Assembly: GCA_008931825.1 (NCBI GenBank)
Contig: QXVZ01011996.1
Coordinates: 1-26,899 of the forward strand
Length of the DNA stretch: 26,899 nt
From: Phallusia fumigata
Lineage: Eukaryota; Chordata; Ascidiacea; Phlebobranchia; Ascidiidae
Direction of reading: 5' to 3'
Below, in pieces: positions 1-12,100 of the stretch. Each line of letters begins with the position of its first letter. Position 1 is the first letter of the stretch. The translations under genes and the position numbers were made by a program. Below the pieces are notes generated by a model, which was not told the DNA's origin, made no database searches, and saw only the letters and a list, made by a program, of their open reading frames with translations.

Positions 1-77
1 TGCAATATCAAATAATAATTGGCAGTACAAAATGTACTTAACTTTTAAGGAAACTGTTTGATATTTGTTGTTTTCAG

Positions 78-184
78 TTTTGATGGAAATGTCGATTGTG
101 AATCGCTTTACCTACCCTCCTGTAACTGTGGTGGATGAAGAAATGAAAAATCAAATGATTGGGAAAGAACATCAAATGTCAACG
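78..184 (+). CDS. INTS1: INTS1 exon 1 in window
   Basis: The acceptor is TTTTCAG and the donor GTACCC, which is weak. The exon begins with the last two bases of a split codon and ends in phase 0. The peptide LMEMSIVNRFTYPPVTVVDE matches the INTS1 stretch that precedes the conserved ILxFExHLAA block. Confidence 0.85.
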
Positions 185-3100
185 GTACCCAAACTTGTCA
201 TAAGTCCTACTAATAAACCAGAAAAACCTATTTTTTCTTCAAAAATCTGCTTAGCTCAAGTTAATTTCTGAAAATGACCAAATTTATATGAGTCACAGGG
301 CGGGTTTAACAAATTTTAACTATTTATTCTGTGTCATTTCAACTTGTCAAAGACAAACTTCACCCGCCAATTGCTTAAATGTAACTCAGAGTGTGGTTTA
401 ATAACTTGTCTTCTGTCCTTCATAAAGGAAATCATTATCTCTATTTTCTGTAATCTTTAGCTGGAGAAAGCTGAGATCCTAGAGTTTGAATCCCATCTTG
501 CTGCTGTGACAACCAGACAAGTAATTACTGAAGAAAGCAGCCTTCTTCTGTCCCAGTTGATTGCAATGGACCCACAGGGTCACCCAAGAAGACCACCAGA
601 CCGTGTACTGGAACAAGTGGGCCAGTTGTCATACCGACTCCAATTAGGGGTCTGGTTATGCCGTTCCAGACAACCAGACTTTTTGCTTGACATAATTAAC
701 AGGTAAGGGTAGAGAAGAAGTGTGAGTCCCAGGGTAATTGTGGCATCGCCAAACTTTCCTGCATCACCGGACATCACAGATTTTTCTGATATGTACGTAG
801 TGTATTCTATTAGTTATTCAAGAAAAATCAAGATCAAGAAAGTTACATATATTTTAAAAATCAATCCCTGGTACATATGTCCTGCCCCTGATCTACCAGA
901 TTCATTTATAACAGACATGGTGAAAATCAGTCCATGAGTTGGTTGCCAGACCTGGTTGCCTCAGCCAAAGGAGATGTTGGACGATTGCCAGTTCAATGTC
1001 TGTGTGAGTTTCTACTGGTCCAAGACAGTGAAGTGGAAAAGGTAAAAACTACCTAAAAAGAGTTTTACCCTTTCAGTAGTGTAACACTGTGTATTCATAT
1101 GCATACATAGTTGTCGACGGTCTTGAAAGAGGACAATTATTTGTGACCTAATAGGTCAATAAATACCCATGTAGAGCTGCTTTAAAACCTTACATGGGCA
1201 TATATTTAAGCAAACTTCAATAAAATTCCTTTTGAAGCCCATTGTCATAGTCAAACGCATATACAAGCAAACAAGAACTTTGTGTCGTTTTAGCTGTCAA
1301 GTGGTGGAATTCACACAGAAGAGTTGATTTCTCAACTTCGCCAACTCCTCCTACAAGACAACTATGATGAGTCAGTTCAGGTGAGATGGTGCAGGAAAAA
1401 TAGCCCACATTTACTTTGTATGTCCAGTCAGGTGCTGTCTTGATAATGTCATTCTAAAATAGGTGTTCTTAACATAAAATCATTTTTTTTTGACTGGCAA
1501 GTTGTCAAGGAGGGATTGTTTTTGCGAACTTTTATGCTATAGGTTTAAAAGCTATAACTTAAGCTGTGCTGAATTAAAATACCCAACAGGTCACATGTAA
1601 TGTATGTGCCTTGGTTTACCAGAGTCTCGCTCCTATGTTGTACTTGCTGTAAAAAAAATTGCATGATCAAGCTTGTACTTTCCATCTCCACTTTGAAAAG
1701 ATGTCCTCCCACTGTTTATTTTATTACTTTGCAGGTGATCCAATATTTTCTGAAGCGTCTTTACTCCCCTCAGATAGTGACCCGAGAAAAGTCACGTCTT
1801 GCTCTGTCCATGATTCTGTCCAATATTGGCGATGACCAACCCATGGTGGTTGAAAAATCAAACGATGAAATTAGTTACAAGTGGGTATAAGACATTTCAA
1901 AATGAGCCATAACCCGAGTACTGGGACAAAGGGTTGCCGAACATCAGTAAGATTCAAAAATATATTCACTGTAAATCCCAGACACAGGCAAAAATAATAA
2001 TAAATGGGAATATTCCGAAGAAGTCGGTCGATTTTTTTGTCAATTTCGGCATGCTATTGCCCGTAAACACTAAACTTTTTATCACAGCAATACTCCATAT
2101 TAATAAAACATTTTTCTTTGGCAGATGGCTTTTGCACGATCTAGTGCAGTTACCGCAATACGCCACTATGCTTCGTCTCATAACGGTCGATGCAATCCGC
2201 AATGCTGTATTAATAGCCGCCGAACCGCTTGCTGTGGCTGCGTACGTAACATTCCTCGCAAACGACCTTCAATTCGAAGCGGCAGGTGGCGACAGAGAGC
2301 AGATGTTGGAGCTTTCAACCGGGGCGGCTCGCATGGCTTCACATCTACTCATCGACAGGTAAATTTTGTTTTTGTTTAAAATTTTGTTTAAGAAAGTGGA
2401 TTGGCTATGGTGGTTAGATGTCGTGGGGTGTTAATGGAACAACTAATATTGCCAGAAAATTTACTCTTTGCTGGTATTTGTCCAATTGCTGGTATATCTG
2501 GCATAGCTGCGCAAAATAAAGTGGATTTAAAACATGTAGTTCATAAACCACTTGTTTTTTATTGCGCATATTATTTACTGCAGACGCATCGTCGTCCAAT
2601 CGACCATGGCCTTGACGTCATCGCTTGTCTGTGACGCACCGATGGGCGCTTGTCAGAGCTTTGTGACATCATTGTTGCACATCTTTGTGACGCATATTCG
2701 TCTCGCTCATGAGCACGATGCGCGGAGAATAAGCGCCGAAGCAGAGGCGGCGGATCGAATCCCGTGGAGCGACTCACAAGACGAGGTGATTTTTGTTGTT
2801 GAATTGCAGGCAAAATTGCTGAGGTTACTGGACTGACCGATTTACCGCACAAATTATAAAAATGATTGATCATGGGTAAAGATATTGGTGACGCCTTTCC
2901 AAGTGCTTCAGCTGACTAAAACTTTTTCCTCTAAGTTATATGTTTGTTGGCAGGGTGGTCAGGTGATCGTTGGCCTGATAAGCTGCACTTAAGTTGTTGC
3001 TTGCTATTTCGACCCAGTCAATTTTGCATTCCTAAGCCCCCCAAAACATTGTTTTACCCCAACTTTAAATAACGAATATAATGCACCTGCGAAAAAGCGA

Positions 3101-6100
3101 TACAGCAGGCAGGTCGAAGGCGAACTCTATGAACGCGTTACTGAATTTTACGTATTTCCGCACGATTACAAGACCCTTACAACTGACAAACAACATTTTT
3201 ACCTCAGATTTATGTGAAATGGCCAAACTTTGGTGCAGCGACTCTTCACATTCTTGTTCCACAAGCCAGTATCATTCTGCTTGGTTTTGGTCCTCCCTCC
3301 TTCAGGACACAACAAGGAGCTTTGATTTCCGAGCAGGCTGACGTCATTTACCATCAGCTCATGGGATATTGGTTTAGCGAGGAGGGCTACGTCATACCAC
3401 AGGTGATTGGCCGATGGTAAATGTGCAAACTTTTTATCAACTTCGTTGGCAACCAAGTGATTTGCACATAACAGGTTGCAGGCTATTTGGTAAACAATAA
3501 ATTTGTATCTGAAACCGCAGGCCTTTTTGATGGACACTCAAGAGGAGGCGTTGCTTCTTCCTGATTGGCTAAGACTTCGTATGTTGGGGTCAGAGGTCAC
3601 CCCTTCCACACGGAGATTGGCGTTCGCGGCTGTACGTGATCTTGAAGTTGAACAACTGATTCTGTTTATTCAGTCGTTCGGGATTCCCGTTGCATCCATG
3701 GATCTACTCCTGCAGGTAGACATGAATTTCTGTAATGACCGTTACCATTTTAGACTGGTTTAATTTTTACAAATAGTTCAAAGCGAAATGCAATTGTGAC
3801 AGAGATTTACTTTATCATACTGAAAAAATGCTAAATCCAAGTTATTAGTAGATCTTGATAATTCGGACATATTTTTATCTTATGAATAAACCTTTTGTTT
3901 GCTTGTTCCCAGTTTTTGCTCTTTTTTTCCATACCCGGAATACTTTCAAAGACCCCAATGTCCAGAAACAAACGTTTTATGACTGCACAGTCTTATCCGT
4001 TGCTCGAATTTATTGCATTAAATAAAGTCTTAGCTCACGTTCTTGTGCTTGGTTCCAGGTTTTGGACTCTCAGTGCGAGACAAACGCTGATGTGATTCTG
4101 AACGCAACAAGCAGCAATTCGAGCTACATGGTTCGGCTGATAGAAGTACAAGGCATGCGAGGTTGTAAAGCTGGATCCAAGTTCAAAGCGCTGCTGAAAT
4201 CCCGTAGCGAGGAAACTACTCCGGGTGCATCTGGTGGAAGGCCCTCGGTTATTAAGGTAAAAAGAATTGTCAATCACTGAGTGTGTTGTGAGTTGGCATG
4301 ATCTAAACCTCCAACAGTCGCCATGGGTACCAACGATCAATGCACAAATAAATGTTAAAATATTTGAAATTTGAGAGAAACAGTTGAAAATTTAGATAAA
4401 TTTTGCATTCCTAAGCCCCCCAATACATCATCGTTCTTTTAAATTTCAATAATTAGTTGTAAGTCAATAAGATATAATTGAACCACAAGGGTAGTTAAAT
4501 TCTGGAATTAGCTGCGATGCTTACATGCTGATCAACGAAGCCGAACCACCCATATGTACATATTATATGCATCACTTTAGGCCAGGCCTACAATAGGCGT
4601 TATACCGCATGCCTTCCAAACTGCAAGTCGTAAGCTAGCTTCGTTGTTAACACACCACCGTCAGCGAATAACTTTTCAAACAAACGTGCTTAAAATACCA
4701 TGTTAATATGATTTCAAAACTATTTTCCGTTGCCGTTTTCAGTTTTTTTATTTGAGATTATTCAGCTGTTTTGTCCTTTCTCAGTGGCTTTGAAGAAGTC
4801 TCTGAAACCAATCAGTTGGATAAAGTAGTGTAACGTTTACCGGGTGTTATTAGTCTAATCTATTTGTCCCGAATCCTTGTCCATTTCTAACACCTCGAAA
4901 CTTTCGTGAAGATGGCTTCCCAATCGAAGGACAACACCTCCTCGGGTGCCGTGACAATGGAAATTGACTTGACCGAATCGGAAACAGTCATTAAGCGAAA
5001 ATCACCGCCCAATAACCTTACTGCTATGAAGGAACGCCTTATAAAAACGTTTTCACCAAAAGGTACCTGTACATACAGTATCATTACTTTCTAAGTAGTT
5101 CGAGGTTTCCATTGTGAATGCACACATTGTGGCATTCTGTAAAAACAGGCATTATTGATGAACTATTTATGACCAAAACGACATGTTGCACTTACTGCGA
5201 CTTACGCATCTTAGGAATTTGTATTTCAAAATCTTCAAATTTTAAAGGGCGCTTTTTATCAGGTTAGATTCGAAAAGAAACTTTTTTCGTACTTTTCGAA
5301 ACATTTAAAAGCAGATCAAATCGCGTTAATCATTTTGGCGTTTTGTTTACAGAAGGATACAATTTTTTTATTTTTCCAGCTTGTATATATAGTTTTAAAA
5401 CATGCAGTAAATAGGCACAAAACGTTCCAACGTGCGGTAGCATCTCCTCAAATTTGTACCAATTATTTGAGGTGATTGCAAAAAATAATTAATTATTGTA
5501 CATGGTGCATCCCAACTGGTGACGCCCGAAAGTCTTTTTGCTTTTAACAAGAACTTTGCCTAACCAACGCATCCACTGACACAGAATCAAGTTACGACGA
5601 ATGGATGTCCTTGCTGCAATCCATTAACCGACCGAAGAGCCCCAACTTAAAACACCCTACTTCACATCTTTGTGTAAATGCCCTTTATCAACTTGTCAAC
5701 ACAGGTGAGTTCATCTTTGTTCGGTTCTGTGACGTTTAAGTGAAGCACCTGCCGGCATTGGTAAACCCGATGCAGATTGTTTCAGGGTTAACCAACTTTG
5801 TTGTGTTTTTTTAGATTTCCTTTCCTCGCTCTTCAAAACCCCAACTCGGAGCTGTTCCTTGCTGCGCGCACTGGACCGTGACCTGTGCTCGCTGAAACAG
5901 AAACAAGCTGCAATGATAGAGAAGTTGACGCAGGTATTTATTTTTACTTTGGTAGATGATAGTCACCCTTTATTCAAAAAACCAGGTACATTGACCAATA
6001 TCGCAGTTACCGGTAACGTTTCTTGCTTGGAGATCATATGAAAAACTGTACCTCGCCATTCGAATTTGATTTACTTAAGATGACGAAAATTCTCTCATGC

Positions 6101-9100
6101 AGGTTATGAACAAAATTTACGAGCACGGCAAGAAATTAGCGGATGATACCAAGCGCAAGGCACGACCCTTGGTTGTCATGGCCACCAGTTGGCGGGCTCG
6201 CCACGAGTCGGTGAGCAAGGGCACACGGCCGCGACGATTGTCGTCGACGTCAGAAGGCGGAGACAATCTGCGTCAATCTGATTGGTCGAGATTGGAGGAG
6301 TTCCTTCGCGAGCAAATGGTGTTCCTCGATAATGATGAAGAGATTAAGTCCAAGGTAAACCCAACTACCAAAAAATTACCCCAAAATATGTATGTGTTAC
6401 TGCCTTCTTTCACATCGCTTCGTTTCATGATTTAAAGGTTGCATTGGTTGCTCAAATCCTGTTGGAGGAGATAGGTCATCGGCACACGCTGATTGGGCGA
6501 GGAAAATCGGTATCAGATGATCTCTGCTTTACAAGCGTTGGAACATCAGGTTTGAAAAATCTTGTGTCCTAAACCCAACCATCCACGTTGGCTTGTTTTA
6601 ATTTTTGACAAAAACTATTTTGTATGCCGGGCACGCAATGAAATGTGTACATAAGGTATTGCCTGTTTAAACAATTGATTTTTAGTGGATGAGGTGTCAT
6701 GTGGCTTGGCCTAAGATGTCACTTAGTACACATCAATTGATTTGGGTTAAATCAATATCCGCCATTCGACTAGTAACTTTAACCGAAACTGAAACTAATC
6801 GAAACTGAGGTTAAAAGTTTGGTTTGGGCAATGTGTTGGTGATATAAAAACCGATTGCGGGTGCCTCTTAAACGCGTCTTTTACCAGTGACTCAAGTCAA
6901 AGAGAGTGAATGTGATCTGAGGCAAGTCGAGTCTTGTAAAAACCTAAACTTGAACTGACTTGAGTTACAGCTTTACATCATTGTCTGGTAGGTGATATGG
7001 ATTTTTTGTTTTTACCATGCAGGTTTATTAGTCGACTGGTTGCAGCTACTCGACCCCGAGCTTCTTGCGCACTGTCCACATTTGCAACGAAAACTACTGT
7101 TTGAGAAGAATGAAACGAGCAGCGTAAGTATTGCAACTTAAATTGCAATCTTCATATTTACAACACAACAAGCACAATTCCAAAATAAAAATTCTCCAAA
7201 GTCGTTTTTAGTCTTGCTGTACACTGTCAAGTGGCGGTTAATTGTGTGTTTAAAAATAGCTTTTTTATGTTTAAAAATAGTTTCTTTGTGTATTTCTAAA
7301 ACCACACTGTGTTTGCCTCAGAGTGCGTCATCTGTGTTCAACCAAGCGTATTTACTTTCCTTGTTGGTCCAACATTGCAATTGGTCAACGATCCACAGTT
7401 CAATACAGTGGTTGCTAAGCGACGAAACTCCGGACCCTACGGATGACAAACAAAGGTAGGTGAATCAGTCTCAAACTCGCCGATTTAAAAACTCCAGTCA
7501 AATCGGGTTCTCATAGGTGCATGACGTACTGTAGCACGAGTATTTGCAACAATGTCTTGTTTTGAATCGTGCTTTTTAAAAGTGATATTGCCTATTTTTT
7601 GCAGTCAAACATTGGCAGTAAATGCGAAAACGGCTTTGGATTTCCTGTGGGTGGTCATACAAGCTCCTAAGGTTGGTAAATATGGAGTGACATTGCTTTC
7701 TTACCTAAAGGTCCTAAATAGCCTTGTCAATACGAGTCTTTGCAGCCAAGGTCTATCAAATCAGTGATGCACAAAATTTTTAAGCCCTGTATGTATTTAA
7801 AAACTTTAAATGGACCACTCCTAGACTTGTAAGGCGTTGAACTTTTTTATTGCATCTATTTTCCGCGTAATAGTAGGCAAAAACAGCGATACTTGGTGGA
7901 GAGTACTTGGGGACTGCATTGGTTCGGTCGATCCTGAATTTTTTTAGTTACAACTTTCACTATTTGCCAAAACACCAAAACACAGACCGTCAAACGTTTT
8001 GTGTGGATCGCCAGTGGTTAATCTTGATCAAACACCTCTTTTCTTACGTAAGCCCGAAAATCCTCAAATTCCAAAATTTGCTCAACACAAGCTTACACAA
8101 ACCTGTTTATACCAAAGATATGTGAGCATTCTAGGATAATATGCTTTAAACTTTTTTAACACGTGGTTCAGCAATATACTGTAACAGTGTAAACCTTTCC
8201 GAAACCATTTTCTATCGATTTCAGATCTGGCAGGGGCGAGAGAACAAAAGCACAAGGGTCAATGAACCGGTGTTGCGTTTGACCCCGGGTCAGTTCTGCA
8301 GGTTACTATCGTACATCGTGGCGGCTACTGCCAACCAAAAGGGCAGTGACCCTTCGCCGACTGACGGATTTTCGTATTTGGAACTGTTCAGCGTCTATTT
8401 TAGGTAAAGCACCTTTTTGTCGGTTTTGTCAAAATTTTGTGAATTTCATTGTATCGTTTCTAAGCTTACTGTATAAAGGAACTTGCAGCTCTGAATAATA
8501 CTCTGAATAAAGTGTTTTATGTTCAGTTATAGTATTGATCCCAATTCTACTCATATATACTTATGTTTCATTTTAGCAAATTCGCTCAAGATCGCGCCAG
8601 CCGAGCTCACATCGCAGGTGTTGTAAAGTTTGTGCGACAAAAGTTAAATACACCGACACCGTGTGGCGAAATCTGGTGGCAGATGCTGGCGCAAATTTAC
8701 ATTTTTCTTCCGAATCATCCATCTTGCTCCGAGCTACATCAGCACCCCGCCGTACAAGGTATACCAGTTGTTTGTAGATACAGCTCGTTGTTTACTGCAT
8801 AAATATGTGCGAATTTGATAGTATAAGCAGTGTTGTGCAAACATATGAGCATCCAAGTTATCAAAACATCTGCGTGTAGTTAATTTCTTGCAATTGCATC
8901 AAATGAGAAAAGGACCGATATTTTGTCCGCTTTCGAAAATCGAAAGCATGTGATTGTGACATAAACATCAATTTTTATAACATGTGTCTCAACAGGTTCA
9001 AAACCACTCAGTCAATCCGAGCTGTGCGTTTTCGCTGATGCTGTGGCGAGCGCCAAAGTTGGTTCAAACTGTCGCACAGACGCCCTCTTGTGTTCACTGT

Positions 9101-12100
9101 TGAACCGATTAGGTTACGTGAGGTCAAGTTCAAGTATTTCCACTCAGGTAACCCGTCGTTTTTTTAGGACTTTCTACTTTTAGCTGGACTGCAATGTTTG
9201 ATGTAATGACCACCATTGGCTATCGTTTGTGTAGTTTATCGGTACATGTGTAAAGTATTATACTTACCAATCGAAAACTCATACTAGTCGAGACAGAAGC
9301 TTATACTGTTAATACTTTTTGCCATTTTCGCTTATTCGAACGTGCATCATGCTCATCATAACAAAAAAGCTACGTGACTTTGTATATTTAGAAATGAAAC
9401 TGGGTTTTGATACGTTTCTATGGTAAATAGTGCTGTTCTTGAAGTTGACATGCTAATTTTGAAGAACCATTTGGATCAACAGGTGAACACAAGCATGATA
9501 ATGACAAGTCTCGACGCCGCCTGTGACGCAAACCTTCTATTATGCAAAATAGCAAGTGCTCGTCCCTTTCTCCTGCTGAGAAAAGTAAGTTTTTCCTGTT
9601 TTGTTGGCGTGATTTAAAGTTTACCAGTCTTTATCATAAGAATTGTAAAAAAAAGCAGATTGGTTTATATCACAAATGTGTACTTTGCAGCTGGAACTGA
9701 TTTCGTCCATGTTACGTGGCCGGACACGCCACGATTTCTCGCAATTCAAACTGCAGCATCACCTACCACTAATGCTTAATACCGCCACCTTGCTGAAGCA
9801 ACTTTCCCCGTTTCTTTTCCAACCCCTACACGAGGTGGCACTGTCCGGCATAATGGAAACGTTCTGGCAGGTGCGTTAAATCTAAATACGATTTGTTCGC
9901 ATTTTTCCAGGTTTTAACCGTTAATTTTACGAAAGGTACAACAGAACATTATAACGAAGACATTGCATTGCTTCAACCAGATTGCCATTGTTTTATTCAC
10001 CAGACATAAAACTAAACACAAAAACAAAAAATACAAAGTTACTTGTATTTACAGATGGTGAGGAATTATTGCCATCGAGCTCGACGTCAAATGCTACCTG
10101 TTCTCACAGCCACTCTATCCCTCACACACGACTATCTTACCCATTGTACGGCCCGAGCAACTGCGATTCTCTCCAGGCATGCTGCCACCTTCCAGGTATT
10201 GCAACATAAAATTGGAAAATGTTGCGTACGGTTTATTGATATCATTTTGGTACTTTGGTTGCTTCAGGCAACCTGTAAGCTTAGTGTACTAAAGCCAACA
10301 AGCACGTTTTCGCCTGGACAAAGTGAAGTATGTCTACAGTTATGTAGTTCACGGATGTAGCTCACTCGACAAGAGAGAAACGTTTGTCCGTAATAAGCCG
10401 CAATTGTCGACTATAAAATTTTGCTGTGGGCTGCACCAAATGTCNGCTATTTTTTTATCCTCGTCCGTCTTTCTGTTTTTTTTTGTGTGTAATTTGCGTA
10501 ATAAAAAAAAAAGGTGCGTTAAACCTAAATAAGATTTGTTCGCATTTTCCAGGTTTTAACCGTTAATTTTACGAAAGGTACAGCAGAACATTATAACGAA
10601 GACATTGCATTGCTTCAACCAGATTGCCATTGTTTTATTCACCAGACATAAAACTAAACACAAAAACAAAAAATGCAGAGTTACTTGTATTTGCAGATGG
10701 TGAGGAATTATTGCCATCGAGCTCGACGACAAATGCTACCTGTTCTCACAGCCACTCTGTCCCTCACACACGACTATCTTACCCATTGTACGGCCCGAGC
10801 AACTGCGATTCTCTCTAGGCATGCTGCCACATTCCAGGTATTGCAACACAAAACTGGAAAATGTTGCGTACGGTTTGTTGATATCATTTTGGTACTTTGG
10901 TTGCTTCAGGCAACCTGTAAGCTTAGTGTACTAAAGCAACTGCTTGTTGTACAAGCACGTTTTCGTCTGGACAAAGTGAAGTATGTCTACAGTTATGTAG
11001 TTCACGCATGTAGCTCACTCGATAAAATTTTGCTGTGGGCTGCACCAAATGTCCATCAACTGTTGTAACCCTTAGTTTGAAATACGTTATATTCGACAGA
11101 CTCTGCACCGCACATACCACGACCACGAACACATCGTCTCCCTCGTCAACACCATGCAATCGGTGGTCGGGTCTCCATGGTCTGCATCCAACGAAACTAC
11201 GGCTCTCTCGGCCGGAGCAGTACGGCCACCGGTCCTCTCTCTCCCATCCACCCTGGCTAACTCACAGCCCAACTCTGTGTATTTGGATTTATTGGCGAAG
11301 GGTCAGGACCTGCAAAACATATTACAGGTTGGTTCAAACTTTAATTCGAAGGGATAGCAAACATTTACGGTTGTGCCGAAAAAGTCTTTTGAATGGCGGA
11401 ACACTTCAAATACAGGGAGAAACCGTTTGAGTTTTTCGATCCATTGCTGATTATGATGTTCAGCAGATTTTGATCCAGCAACCAGCAATAATACGACTAT
11501 TTTGGGTTTTTGTTTGTTTGCACCAATCTTTTTTGTTTCGTTTTCATCAGGCCCTAGCCGATTTTGATGAGTCATCGAAACGTCGCGTTGATGACTTGAC
11601 ACCTTTTCTCCCCGAGCTCATTCGACATTTCAGCGAGAGTGACGACAGAAGCGTGAGAAGATCTGCTATTGGCGCTGTTGTGCGGCATGCCCGTGCTGAC
11701 CCCGGTTGTGCAACAGAACTTATTTTACCCCGGTTTCTGTCGTGCTTGAGAGAGGCCGGATTGGTAAGTGTTGCTCGACTTCATTTTCCACTCATTGGAT
11801 CAGATAAAATTACACATTTAAATTATCAGGTCACGGGAGATTCAGGGGGATTTCCCCGTCATGCGAAACCGGATTTGCTTTCTCGGACTCTCCTGAACGA
11901 CTCCGCTAACTTGACACGTGACATCATTCAGTATTTACCGGAAATGACAATTCTGTGCCGTGATAGCGCCGCTTTACTGCTAGGCGCGGCGTTTGACGCC
12001 GGGGCCAGATGCGGCGCAGCTTTGGCCTATCCGGAACCAATGTCCGGTGACGTAAGAGCTGATAAGAAGGATTTCAGTGACGTCAGCGACATACTGGCGC

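Larger units (their letters stand above)
6550..7022 (+). other. INTS1 intron with inverted-repeat element
   Basis: It contains a GAAACT cluster (6785–6806) and a 10-bp inverted repeat (6890–6899 with 6956–6965). No coding content was recognised. Confidence 0.6.

Noticed and set aside
3199-3537. 112-codon minus-strand frame
   Set aside because: It is antisense to INTS1 exon 8 and the start of exon 9, which match the known family; it is a shadow frame.
10043-11068. Two 105- and 131-codon frames over the duplicated block
   Set aside because: Each is the real 47-codon exon read through into intron at both sides.
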